Shown one piece after another: positions 12,226 through 24,689 of a stretch of 64,000 nucleotides of DNA. Origin of the DNA: Verpa conica. Taxonomy: Eukaryota > Ascomycota > Pezizomycetes > Pezizales > Morchellaceae. The stretch is from positions 124,001 to 188,000 of the forward strand of contig JAUFSD010000022.1 of NCBI GenBank assembly GCA_033030425.1, written 5' to 3'. The notes below the pieces were generated by a model, which searched no databases, was not told where the DNA came from, and worked only from the letters and a program-made list of their open reading frames with translations. The translations under genes and the position numbers were made by a program. Numbering within the stretch: position 1 is the first letter of the stretch; the number at the start of each line of letters is the position of its first letter.

Positions 12226-12918
12226 CTACATTGAGCAGAAATTTATCTTGAAAGTAGGAAGGTCTGCGGTAATACTAGGGTGGGCATAAGTGTTCCTTCT
12301 ACCCTTAAATAATATAAAGAGGTTGTACTCTTTGCCAGAAACGTTGAAATGCTTTAGTGCTTGGAGGAACCAAAAATGGTAGGGCACTTCCAAATTCAAC
12401 TCATTGATGTACCTTACATTTTCATCACAGCTATAATCAACTAGGCCTCGGAACCTAGGTAGGTATTTTAAGTGCGTCTTAGCCTCGGCTTGAAAATGGC
12501 CGATATATTTACTCCACCTAAGTTCATTTGGCCATAAGGGATTATTCAGAAATATCTCTGACCAGTGCGCTAGATTATTGTTGAGATTATCGACCAGCAC
12601 GCCTAGTTGTATTAAAACGTTCTGCTATATAAGTTCTTCCTCTAGCCTATACATTCTTCCCTATAGAAGGTCAGTAATAAGAACAAACGTTATTTATAAC
12701 TGACTAACCTTCAGATTTTCTAATTCCTCCTGCGTATTAAGGGGTTGTTGGCTTGGGATTCTATTGGAAAGCCTCTCAGTTATTCCGACGGTTGGCATAG
12801 CCAAGTCCCTAAATCTATCCCCAGCGGTGATATTCGCCATTGCGCGAGACGGCCCTCCCCTACCCCTGCCCCTTGGCTGAGGCCCTTCGGCAAAACCATA
12901 AAAATTTAGATTAGGCAT
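12226..12918 (-). CDS. Hypothetical protein with RNxxxH motif, family member 2
   Basis: Two exons on the reverse strand (12918-12709 and 12621-12226) give 201 aa. The 87-nt intron begins GTTAGT, ends GCAG and falls between codons after LENLK, exactly where the paralog at 9831-11003 has an intron after LASLK. The N-terminal 30 residues are Gly/Arg/Pro-rich (PQPRGRGRGG), as in RNA-binding RGG segments. The second exon is predicted helical and ends with FILFKGRRNTYAHPS. RNTYAH fits the R-N-x3-H signature of HEPN-fold RNases and their inactive relatives. The paralog lacks this motif and has a longer C-terminus. HEPN membership is only inferred from the motif and its helical setting. Confidence 0.55.
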
Positions 12919-14179
12919 TTTTTATGATAGATATTCAGCGAAAAGCAGAAAAAGTGCCTTAGATTTATATGTATGTGCTGGGCTCAAGGAAGAGTGAAGA
13001 TGGGGATTTTGATAGCTATATAGGTACGTACTTAGGCCTTATCAAATAGCTGTCTCTTCATGCCAGTTCTTTTACTGACAGGAATGGAGTACTCACGGCA
13101 AACATGCAGAACCTAAATACGTAAATGGTATTCCCATCATGAAACAGATATGCTCTGCCCGTGTCATCAGTAGTGAAACACTTGATTCGGGTAAGTGCAT
13201 ATGTAGTTTCTTTGTGCCCATCATGGGTATATAGCTTTTCCTTAATAGATTAGGTAACTCCCCAACCTGTGGGAGAAGAGGGGAGCTACGCAATCTGGTC
13301 TTCGTTTCACTTAATCATACCGCTAATACTCACGCCCGTCATATTAAGTGGGTTGAACTGTAAAGTAATTATTAACCTATATATATAGATTCTACACGAG
13401 TTGTACCTAACTCTGAAGAGTAGTTGTATAACCAATAGTAAGGGATGACGTAACATATATGATTACAAGGTTGCAAATTTGACTTTATCCAGTTCACTTA
13501 AATACACATAGTCTGGCCAATGTATTGTCACATGACTACTTTAGTTCATGTAGTAATTTAGCCGCCGCCTAGGTGTATCGTTATCGGGTAGAAATATCTA
13601 TGGAGACATGGAGGGGTGCCGCCGAGTGGAAATACATGTATCTATGGGGGGGGATGTTGCCGAGTACTCGATTACTAATCTAGAGGGTGGCTGTGTTGTG
13701 TTACAGTCCAACAACACTACAACTGGTTAAGCCCCACCTACCCGCCCATTACCCCTTCCCTTCCTCTTCACCCGTCCCTCTCCTTCACCCTAAATATGGC
13801 AAGTAAACCACCAACCACAGACTGGGCTGTACCCATGATAGCCCCACTATCTCATCCTCATCTGGACACTATGGCCAAGGTAGTACACCTCTGTGCTACA
13901 CCTCCTGCATCACACCCAGCCACAAACTTCATGCCCTCCAATATAGAGCAGTGACCCCCTCTACGGCTACAGTGCTTCGCCTAGCATCACCAGATAAGCT
14001 TTGTCCTTGATTCACTTAAAAAGCTCACCAAGCCATCGATAAACTTCAATACCCAATCCTACAGACAGTTGGCTCAAGCCATATTATGCAGTATACAGGC
14101 CAGCATAGTTTCCCACAATGGGCAAACCCCCAGAATGTAGTATATCAACCTGTAGCCACGGCTCCACTTAGTGAAAAAT
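12919..14179. other. Upstream region of the first DUF6536 gene
   Basis: No separate gene is supported. From about 14020 a Gln/Pro-rich frame (DKLQYPILQTVG, then ATG at 14086) could be extra N-terminal coding sequence of the DUF6536 gene. Another ATG at 13796 opens a 49-codon frame that might be a first exon. Neither could be settled. Confidence 0.4.
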
Positions 14180-16492
14180 ATGACTTCAACGCACAAGGTC
14201 AAGAGTAAGTCCATAATCTTATTTTTCAGGGCTCAACCCACTAATATAGCTCTCACTCGTAGTTACAGCCAGCAGTCATCAGGATATGTTTACGACCCCG
14301 TACCTATCCAGAATCCCCCCGGCTACACATATGATGCCGCACAATCAACATTTCACCCGCCTCGATATTCTATTCCACCTCCGCCTCCCACACCTCCTCC
14401 TCCACTAAAACAAGGACCCCACGGCTTCTTCTCTGGTGGATGGCGTAGCGGTGTTTCCTACTCGGCCATAGCAATATTTGGGGTCTTTCTCATCAATGTT
14501 GGACTAACATCTTGGGCAAACTCTAAATATGGGAATGTAGGTGGCCTTGGTATAATATCTGAAGGCAATTGTGCCGAGATAAAGAGATATAGTTTGTGGA
14601 TTCATTTGGTTATCAATGGTCTGAGTACGGTGTTACTCAGTGCAAGTAATTACACGACGCAGTGCTTAAGCGCTCCAACACGTTCAGAGATTGATAGGGC
14701 GCATGCGAGGAGACGGTGGTTAGATATTGGAATTCCAAGCTTGAGAAACCTAGGGAAGATTAGTTGGGGAAGACTAATATTGTGGTGGCTACTAATATTG
14801 AGCTCCGTGCCTTTGCATTTCATGTAAGTGTTGAGCCATAGGTGAATAGTGACTATGAGTGTAGCGGAGCTAACCTCACCCCAGTTACAATTCTGCCGTC
14901 TTTTCAACACTAGAAACAAACACATACAAGTCTATGGCCATCTCTGAGGGTGCTCTAACGCAATTTCTCACTAACAAAACGGATATTGAATTATTCTACA
15001 GCGATCCAGGAAATTTCGAAGACATCGATAAAACAACATGCATGAAAGCCTACGGGAAACAGATTCTCCCTGGCCGCCGCGATGTTATAGTCGTGACAAA
15101 CGGTACCGCAGGCGTATCCAATACAGCCGTGAATGGCCTAGCGTCAACCGGGACAAATACCGGGCGCCAGCCATTTGACTGGATCTGCGAAACTGCCGGT
15201 ACCGACACATCAAAAAGTTGTGATATCAATGATGCACTTGCGTTAGTCAGCACGTGGGAGATAAACGGAGGGTATGTCCAGTACTGTCTTAGTGAACAGG
15301 TACCAGAGAAGTGTAGCTTAGGCTATAGTCTCCATATCATGATTATAGTGATTGTATGTAATGCTATCAAGGTGATTTGTATGCTTCTGGCAGTTTTCAA
15401 CAGTAGGAACTCAGACGACCCGCTAGTTACTATTGGGGATGCGGTTGCGTCATTTCTAGGTACCGAGGATACAACAACTGCAGGGATGTGTATCGTGAGT
15501 AAGAGGGAGATAAAGCAGGGGGCTTGGGGGCCTGTGATGGCGGCCGGAACGAATAGGCCTGAGCAGCCACGTTTATGGAGGTCTCAGAGACCGTCCTGGT
15601 TTCGTGCGGCGAGTATTTGGCGGTGGTTAGTGTGTATTATCCTGTAAGCCCATCTCCGCTGCTTTCTTCCCTCCACTCCACTCTAACCAAACCCAGTGCT
15701 GTTATCGGTATCTTTGTTGTCCTCATCGTTCTATTCCTATGCTTCTCGGTATGGAAAGATACCAATGTTCCGCATGACCTCCGCTCTCTCTGGAATATGG
15801 GTTTTGGGTCTGTCAATATCAATGCCCTGGCTTCACCACCCATGGGCCGAACCACATCCTACCAATCCCTTATCGCCAATGTCCTCATAGCCAATACCCC
15901 ACAAGCCGTATTTTCATTCCTATACCTCCTCTATAACTCCATCTTTACGTCCATGCTACTAGCAGATGAGTGGGACCGCTTCTCCACAGAGCGCCGACCA
16001 CTCCGTGTCACTACCCCAATCGGCTCACAGCGCTCAACATATTTCCTACACCTTCCATATAGATATAGTATCCCACTCATGGTCGGGTCAGGTATAATGC
16101 ACTGGTTCATCTCACAGAGCATATTCCTTGCAAGGATCCTTGAGTTTGATGGGGATCACGAAACATCCTTCTCCATGACCACAACTGGATACTCTCCCAT
16201 CGCTATTATCTTTGCAATTTTCTTGGGGGGTATCATGCTTCTTACTGTACTTATGCTAGGGTTCCGGAGGTATAGCGGTGGAATGCCGTTAGTAGGGAGT
16301 TGTAGCGCTGCAATTAGTGCGGCTTGCCACACTGCCGAGTGGGGAGTGGCACTAATGCCAGTTAAGTGGGGGGCCGTTGGGACGGGCGGGCCTGTGGGAC
16401 ATTGTACTTTTAGTGGGGAGGAGGTACAGAAGTTAGTGCCAGGTAGGTGGTATGCGGGGAAGGTGAAGAGGCGAGAAAAGTGTGAAAGATAA
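14180..16492 (+). CDS. DUF6536 multi-pass membrane protein, copy A
   Basis: This belongs to the fungal DUF6536 family of polytopic membrane proteins, whose biochemical role is unknown. Exons are 14180-14823, 14885-15643 and 15697-16492 (732 aa), with both introns in phase 2. The N-terminus is Pro/Tyr-rich and disordered. The conserved domain starts at FFSGGWRSGVSYSAIAIFGV and continues with LLSASNYTTQCLSAPTRSEI, RRWLDIGIPSLRNL and, across intron 1, PLHFIYNSAVFST. Exon 3 carries further membrane spans and DEWDRFSTERRPLRVT, then a Cys/Gly-rich tail (GSCSAAISAACH). The start is uncertain. An ATG at 14086 would add about 40 residues if the 25-nt segment 14205-14229 (GTAAGT to TTCAG) is spliced out. 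A paralog with the same intron positions follows 1.0 kb downstream. Confidence 0.85.
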
Positions 16493-17506
16493 TAATGCGG
16501 CTGTTGACGGAGGGAAATCTCTTGTTTCAAAACGCGTATAACGTAAAAGGACTATAGAAATTCATTAGGGTTGGATTAAGGTTGCATGAATGATGGCGGT
16601 TTTATAAACATTTCTGTAACATATCAATAGCGCGGGTATAACTGCAGTGATTATCAAAATAGAAAAACAACATGTGCAGAAAAAGAAATAATTCTCCCGA
16701 TTTCAAACTGGACCCATCATGCAGTTGCACTTATTTGTGCGCCGAAACAGAATCTCTTATGGTTTGTGGTGTTATTAGAGAAAGGACCGGTGCAGTACGG
16801 GGTAACGCGTATTCCTATTTAGAGCTTGCTATGATTTGCTGACTGAGAAGAGTTGAAACAGGCTGTTGCTTGATGCATGGTCCCCCTAGTAACGCATGTT
16901 TAGCTATTGAAAGACTTTGTGTGTTTACCCTTTAAGTTTCTACAGCTTGCGGTTACCAGTCTGACCTACACATAGTATTGGGCTCTTGACTGACTGCGTC
17001 TAACGGCTTCTGAGGTTACTCAGCGCTTGGAATAGAGCGCTCGAGAGTCCAGCTTCACCAAGATTAGATACATGTGCGGGCAAGTACGATTAGTCATCTT
17101 TAAAACATTAGGGCTCAGTAATACTCTGTCGCGAATATCAAGTCACTCAGGAAACACCAGACACTACATCCCTGACAACCGCGTATTAGTCAGTCAACAT
17201 ACGACCTGTCAGGTGGATCTGTTTCATGTAAACCTGGAACCCGCTGTGGTGAGGAGGCTGGGGGTTGGCGATCTTCAAAGGTGGCAGGGAAGTTGTTGGG
17301 ATTGATTGGAAGCTAATCAGGCAATCATCAAGAGTTAAAAGTATAAGAACCTCCACTATGCATGTTTACTAAATCCTGGTCAGTTTTTGGCACTTTGATA
17401 AAATAAAAACAACTCCCATATCCCCACGCTCTGGCTTCTCAACCAGCAGCTTTTAATTGTTTTTTTTTTCTACTTCGCTTTCTTTATTTCTTAAGTAACA
17501 AAGACG
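16493..17506. other. Spacer between the tandem DUF6536 genes
   Basis: I see no gene. It holds the terminator of copy A and the promoter of copy B. A T-rich run at 17458-17470 lies shortly before the copy B start. Confidence 0.5.
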
Positions 17507-19837
17507 ATGGAGAATAGATTTCCACCGACGTGGAAAGCTCCTCAAGGTATCTCTTACCAACCAGTACCTATAACTCCACCAGGTAATGAAAGGTCTTCAG
17601 TAGATGAATACGATACGGCTACACCCGGTCCAAACGCCCCGCAGCTACCGACATATCCTGACCGACGTTCCGCATCTGTTTCACCTCCTCCGAGTAGTTT
17701 CTCTTATCCCCTCCTCCCGATGCGAAAGGGTTTGAAGCACCATGGTCTTTTCTCGGGTGGATGGAGAACCGGAGTTACGTATTCTGCTATAGCTGCTGTG
17801 GCGGTGCTTTTTATCAACATAGTGTTGACGGTCTGGGCTTCTGGGAAATACGGACATGCTGGTGGGATAGGGACGGTGTTTCAAGGCCGGTGCAAGAGCA
17901 CGAAGAGGGCTAGTTTGTTGCTGCATTTGGTTATTAATTTTTTGAGCACGATTTTACTCAGCGCTAGTAATTACACGATGCAGTGTCTGAGCTCGCCGAC
18001 TCGTGCAGAGGTTGATAAAGCTCATGCGAGGAAGAAGTGGTTAGATATTGGTGTGCCGAGCTTGAGAAACTTGGGTAGGATCGGTAGAGTGAAGCTTGTA
18101 TTGTGGTTGCTTCTAGGGCTTAGTTCACTACCTTTGCATTTGATGTAAGTTATGGGCGTGGGAGTTGGAGGTTAGATATAATATTTAGGTCATGAGCTGA
18201 TGGTTTATACTCCCCCCAGTTATAACTCAGCTGTTTTCTCCCAGCTGTCAACATACCAATATAGAACCCGCCTCTTTTCAGAAGCCGACTCCCAGGAGCT
18301 TTACTTGACTAATAGGACCAGCAAATACCTTGGTGATGATCTTAACGCAATCCAACGACTAGAAAAAAACGAGTGTATTGTAGCCTACGCGAGGCAGTTG
18401 GTTTCTAGTAGAAGCAACGTAGCGATTGTGACCTCTGGGATTCCAGAATTTGGTGCTGCCAGTCACAAACTAATTGATGGCGGGTATAATACTGGACTAC
18501 AGCCGTTCGGATGGCTTTGCCGTTCTGTGGGCCTCGCTGATAGCTGCACGGTCACCGAAGCCCTCAAGGGGTCTGAAACCTGGGCATTTGATGGATTACC
18601 AGTTCAATACTGTCTAAGCCAGGTTATGCCGGAGAAATGCAGCTTGCAGTATAGTTTGCATATCATGATAGCGGTCATCATATGCAACATTGTGAAAGCA
18701 ATATGTATGTTTTTGGCGGTTTTCAATAGTAAAGAGGAACCACTGGTTACTGTCGGTGATGCGGTTTCATCGTTTCTTAATAGTGAAGATAAAACAACTA
18801 TAGGGTTGTGTATTATCACAAAGAAAGAAATTAGTAAGGGAGCCTGGAAGTCTTCAAAAGCTGTTCAGGGAGGGTGGTATCCACGTATGTGGAAGCCTTA
18901 TAGTCCGTTCTGGTTTAGTGCTGTCAGTATTTATCGATGGATATTATGCAACATTCTGTACGCTACTCCATTGACTTTGGTTATTCTTGTATAAAGTTGT
19001 TTCTCCAGAGACTAACTAGTGCTCAGGGCTATCGCGGGTGCCTGTACTTCCCTTGGACTTATGATTAGCGGTCTGAAAACCTGGAGAGATGCTAAGGTGC
19101 AATACGACTTACGTTCTTTTTGGAGTATGGGTTTGGGCGCTGTCGACATGCGAGCTATCTTATACTTCAGCGACTACCCCAATAATCCAACCAAGGAGCT
19201 AGTTTCCAGTGTACTTCTAGCAAACATTCCACAAACAGCATTCTCATTTCTATACATCTTATACAATTCCATCTTCACCTGCATGTTATTAGCAGAAGAA
19301 TGGGACAGATTTTCACACCAGCGCCGACCCCTCAGGGTAACATCACCAACTGGCGCACAACGATCCACCTACTTCCTCCACCTACCTTACAGATACGGTA
19401 TACCTCTCATGGTCAGTTCCGGTTTGATGCACTGGTTCATATCCCAGAGTATCTTCCTTGTACGAGTCATTGAGGTCGATATCACTACTACTACTAACGC
19501 GGATACAACTATCTCACTTGTCGGATATTCCCCCATCGCCATCATCTTCTCGTTCATCCTAGCAATCCTTATGCTAGCAGTAGCGTTTGGCAATGGGTTT
19601 CGGAGGTATAAGGGTGGAATACCGTTAGTGGGCAGCTGCAGCGCTGCAATCAGTGCTGCTTGTCATCCAGGCCCACAGCCAATTCCGGCAGCAACGGTTC
19701 CAGTTATGTGGGGTGTGGTGAAGGCTGACTCGGATGGCCATGCTGGACACTGTTCGTTTAGCGGGGGAGAGGTTTCGCCGCCGGTTCCAGGAAGGTGGTA
19801 TTCTGGTAAAAGTTCCGGAAAAGAGTATGGCAATTAG
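17507..19837 (+). CDS. DUF6536 multi-pass membrane protein, copy B
   Basis: This is the tandem paralog of the gene at 14180-16492. Exons are 17507-18144, 18220-18957 and 19027-19837 (728 aa). The introns are 75 and 69 nt, in the same positions and phases as copy A, and the second carries a CTAAC branch site. The ATG follows a T/C-rich leader (context AAAGACGATGG). Conserved blocks match copy A: LFSGGWRTGVTYSAIA, LLSASNYTMQCLSSPTRAEV, KKWLDIGVPSLRNLGRI, PLHLIYNSAVFS, EEWDRFSHQRRPLRVTSP and IPLVGSCSAAISAACH. The N-terminus is again Pro/Ser-rich and disordered but has diverged strongly. The retained structure indicates an old local duplication with both copies kept open. Function is unknown. Confidence 0.88.
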
Positions 19838-21074
19838 TAGTGGAGCGTTAAAGTATCGGTATGGAGAGCCGTGATTTGTGGTGATTTTTTCTTTTTGACT
19901 TTCCCTATATATCTTACTTTTCTTTGGGAGAATGGTCTTTTTTGTGGAGTTATGTAGCGTTTCTGGTTGATTTTGGGGAAACTTGGGTTTATAGATTCTT
20001 CTTATTTCTTTGCGCCCTCTTCATCGCTTTTACAAATGTTTTTTAGGGACCTATTTAACGAATTTTCTTTTTTTCACGATGTGTCAGACTCGTGTTGGAA
20101 AGTCTTCCTAATCCCATCGAATATTCAGTGGCAGAGGTCCTAAATACTTGTTTTCCAATCATTGGCATAGCTAGCCTCAAATTAGCTATTTCAGAATTAC
20201 TTCTACACCGCACTATATTTATATATAAGCGACCAAAATCAATATAGTAAGGGGGATAGCTAACCCTTCTGCAAGTAGGGTGTAGGGTTACCACCTGAAT
20301 CCATGCTCTATCCTGGATATTTACCAGCTTCTTTATCGGTAATGCGATAAGATAGGCCCCGCATGTAGGGATGTCATCACATCACCAAAACATTAGATTC
20401 CGTGATAGAATCGATAAATTACGTCACTGATCAACCCCACAGTGATAATAGTACATTTCTCCGGTTCAGGTGCTATTTCAGTGGCTGGTCTCAAAAATGT
20501 GCAAGAGTAAAGTTCATCTATATGCCTATACACAAAAGAAGGTGGGTATAATATACCGGTTTTGTATATATCTAATATCCTAGCCTCAAGGAGAATTCGA
20601 AAGATACACCTAATACATGCGCTGACAGCTTCGGGATGGGAACTTGAACCGATAATATTGTCGAATTACCCCCTGTATTTGGATCTCCTATATTTCCAAG
20701 CTTAGAGAGTCCCTCTATAGTAAATATAACTTCAATTCGGGGGTGATTCCGAGCCCACTATATACTAAAAGAGACATATGAAACGTTCTCGGGAGGCTAT
20801 AACCTATGGATACCCCGCGCCGGCGGCAGGCAAAGCTAGAATCAAAATTACTTGCAGAAGAGGGCATTGCCGAACTCCGATCGTTACTCGCTTAGTTATT
20901 ATTAATCCAAGGACCCTATCTAGCGAATTCCGACTTCAAGCACGCAAGATGGCCTGGATATCACTCGAACATTAATTCAGATGGACTCATTACTCGCGTC
21001 ATACTTATATAAACTCAAATTCATAAACCCATTCACAGAAAGCCATCACAATATCCTTCTCCATCATATTCACA
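19838..21074. other. Non-coding stretch
   Basis: I see no gene. Short open frames at 20055-20294 and 20778-20975 have no motif or supporting splice structure. The last 80 bp are the CA/TC-rich leader of the dioxygenase gene. Confidence 0.5.
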
Positions 21075-22548
21075 ATGTCAACTACAGCCACAGCCACCGA
21101 GTCCCTATCCACCCTTACCTCCAAACTTCACCTCACTTCCTCTACTAATCCACGCAATAAAAACCCTAGCCCTCTTGTTCCCTCTGGCGCTCTCGATGTC
21201 TACGCTCGCTTCGACGTAACCCCCGTTATAGGGACCGAGTTCGAGCGCGGCTCAGTACAACTCAAGGAGCTCCTGGAAGCCCCCAATGCTGATGACCTAA
21301 TCCGCGACCTGGCAATTCTTGTGTCGAGCCGCGGCGTTGTATTTTTCAGAGCCCAAGAGATCAATATTGAACAGCAGAAAGCTCTCGGAATACGGCTGGG
21401 AGAACTGAGCGGGAAGCCGGATACGAGTGGGTTGCATATACACCCGCTTACAAAAGAGTTCTCGGAGCTTGGAGATCAGATCTCGGTTATTAGCTCTGAA
21501 GGGAAGAAGCAGTATTATCAGGGCAGAGAGGATAGGAGTCAGCTTGCAAGTAATGGTTGGGTAGGTTTTTGGTGTTAGGTATTCGGCATTCAGGAACTGA
21601 TATTAGTGATCTTAAATAGCATGCGGATATTACGTTCGAAAAGGTCCCTAGCGACTGTGAGTTTATTTACCTCATGATATTATGAATACGGTATTGATAA
21701 AATATAACTAGATGCAATCTTGAAAATACACACACTCCCTGTTACGGGAGGAGAGTAAGTTGATACTCTGAATAGATTCTAAGTGTGCAATCGCGAGCAA
21801 CTACTTACATTTACTACTAGCACCCTTTGGGCGTCCGCCTACGAGGTAATCATCTCCCCCTTCTACCCTTACAATCATGAATTACTAACACTCACACCTA
21901 GGCCTACGACCGCCTCTCGCCTGCCTACCAAAAATTCCTCGAAGGCCTAACCGCAACACATAATGCAGACCGCTTCAACGAGATCGCAGACCGTGTAGGG
22001 TTCAAGATCCGCGATGAGCGTGGAGCCCCAGAAAACCGGGGGACAGATTTAACAGCAGTACACCCTGTAATCCGCACAAATCCTGTGACTGGGTGGAAAG
22101 GTAGGACTGATATCTACCCGCCTTAAGTGAACAACCACTCACTGAAGAATAACATCAGGTCTATTCGTCAACAAGGGTTTCACCAAACGTATCAACGAGC
22201 TTACAAGAGACGAATCTGACAACGTACTACAATATCTCTTCCGTCACATTAGCGAGAACCACGATCTCCAAGTTCGGTAGGCGTATTATCTCACCCGATC
22301 CTACATATCTTTACTAACATTACCTATGTGAAAGGTTCAAATGGGGGCACAACGAGAAAGGCTCTGACCTGGCAATTTGGGATAACCGTAGTGTTTTCCA
22401 TACTGCTACTGATGACTACATTGAGTTGAATGGCGCCAGATCAGGCGATAGAGTCGTTAGTCTTGGAGAGAAGCCAAGCTTTGATCCAAATTCTAAGGGT
22501 AGGAGGGAGGCCTTAGGACTACCAAGGTCTACGGGGCAGCAATTCTGA
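21075..22548 (+). CDS. TauD/TfdA-family 2-oxoglutarate-dependent dioxygenase
   Basis: The product is a non-heme Fe(II)/2-oxoglutarate dioxygenase of the TauD/TfdA family. Known members include fungal sulfonate dioxygenase Jlp1, which releases sulfite from organosulfonates; the substrate here is not known. Seven exons fit in phase: 21075-21560, 21620-21656, 21712-21754, 21821-21845, 21902-22100, 22159-22276 and 22335-22548 (373 aa). The iron-binding H-x-D is in exon 2 (HADITF). It is followed by KIHTLPVTGGDTLWASAYEAYDRLSP, read across exons 3-5. The distal His is in FKWGHN through DNRSVFHTATDDY of exon 7. Three consecutive exons are only 37, 43 and 25 nt, which hides the gene from simple ORF searches. 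No sulfur-metabolism neighbour is present, so a sulfonate role is only a family-based possibility. Confidence 0.9.
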
Positions 22549-24689
22549 GAAATAAAATATATACTCGTAGATAAAAAGGGATTTGGGGCTATTTTTCAAT
22601 AAAACGGAACTTTTAATCCTTTGCTCGCTTCACGTGATACCGCGATTTTAACACGAAACACCACTATATTTCCAATAGCCCAGTCGATCATGAAAACACC
22701 CCTTACCGCCACAATCTATAAATATCTCTTTATTTTATACTCTATCTGGTAAAATCAACATAAGTAACTAGATCCTACTCGGGGCAGGCAACAAGTACCC
22801 GATAATATAGGTCTTAAACGAAGGCTCTTTATTCGAGAAAACCTCTGGTGAGTAAAGTGCTCCTATCGATCAGTAAGAATAAGACTTGCATTGCCAGGTA
22901 CCTCTTGCCTGCCCTGAGTACAAAGATCGCATGTATTTAGCTAACTAAACATTAAACAAAGATTATAATGATCATACTTTCTCACTCGAATTACTTACAG
23001 CATTTGTCACAAGTCCCTGTCCATACTCCTAATCTTATCCTCCACTCTACCCGCTTCTATGAGAAGAGAGAAACTTTCTATTTATATATATACTTAACTA
23101 CAGGAAATATTATAGGATAAAGTAGTAATAAAAATAGCTCTTAAGCTACGTGCTGTTATATTACAGATATATACTCCTTCCTCTTCTCGCAAATTAACCG
23201 AGCGAGAGATATTACAACTTCAGTTTACCTCTTGATAATCCATTACATAGCCGATAAGCTACGCGGACTTGAATTTACCTCTAAATGAGACTTTTATACC
23301 TCACCTTTGGGTACTTGACTTTTGCGAAGTGTTTCCCTCCCCCTTTTGAGTCTAATGAAAAGTCTAGTGGAGAGAAGTAGGTAACGAGAGAAGAGAAGCC
23401 CCAGTCCATACTACCATAGACTTCAATAATTCTCTCTATAATAGCAGGCGGTATACCCAATGACACATAGCCTATTGGCCTTTTATATAGGCCCTCCAAA
23501 GCCCCCTACATCATTTAGTTAGCGGTAAGAAACCTGATTACGACCCTTGGTTTACCTATTTTGGATAGCCAGCTTCAATAGAGCTCTTGAATATCTTCAG
23601 TGAATGATTCTTTGGTTTCTCATGTTTGGATCTCTCCCACACCCCGTAAGAGGATGGGTAAGGTTTAACCGGTCCTCCAACCCCAATGCAATCCATATAT
23701 AAGAAATATTGCTTTTTTATACACTTTAAATATTAACCGTGTCAACTAATACCCCTCAATGCAACGCAACTACCTCAAACTTAATAAGAAAGCATTAGAT
23801 TTCTAAGAAGACAAAACAAAAAATACATAGATGTTAAAGGATATATATATAAAGCTATACGACTGTTATGGTACTGCGGTTGGGAAGTCAGCTTTGCTAA
23901 GAAGAACTTGCGAGATACAAACTAAATACCGGCAAACTCCAGGCAGTTCGGGTTCTCGAGTCTCTAGAGAAAACACCAGACGGATTCTTCCGTAGATCCC
24001 ATGGATTTACTTTTTTTTGTGTCACTTGACAAGACAAGAGATTGACATGCCCCGGCTCATGCCCTGCGCGCGATCCTCAAAGCCTCCCGTAGAAATGTAG
24101 CGACGTTGGGATTAGGTAAAACCCCTGCATGATATAGAAGCAAACACGGTTGCAGTATTCCCGGCCAGTGAGTACAATTTGGAGCGGGTGTCTACCTACG
24201 TACGTACATATACTTATTTCTTTCTACTATTCACGCTAATCCAAATTGAAATGTCTGTGCATTAAAGTCTAGGATTGTCATTAAGTTCACTAATCAGTAG
24301 TTATTTCAGATGATCCCTCTTGTGTGTCAGGCCCGTGCTCTGAATGATGTAACATTAATAATTAAATATTGGCTTAGGAATAAAATCATTGGTTGGATTG
24401 GATAGCTGATGAAAACCAAAACTGGTCTACCGTTCAGGGCATCCCGTAGTAGATACGGGAAAGCTTTGTTCGCAATGTCTCTGAGACACTCCACCACTAC
24501 AACCTCGAATAAACTAGAACATCAAATAACTAACAAGGATATGAAGAGGTTTCCTGCCTTTCTTCTAGCAAGAGCTTACTCACACATTCACTCCACAAGT
24601 CGTCGGTACCCGAACTACTCGATTCAAACAGTGTCTTTATGTACCGCCCTAATATCTAATTCTAAAATCTCAAGCTACTATTCCTGACC
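22549..24689. other. Non-coding stretch of 2.1 kb
   Basis: The stretch is AT-rich. Open frames at 23281-23499 and 24409-24687 have no recognisable feature. I see nothing else. Confidence 0.45.

Noticed and set aside
12919..14170. CRISPR-like or IS-like repeats in the intergenic AT-rich DNA
   Set aside because: I looked for regularly spaced repeats and terminal inverted repeats around genes and saw none. The fungal gene structure also makes a CRISPR array implausible.
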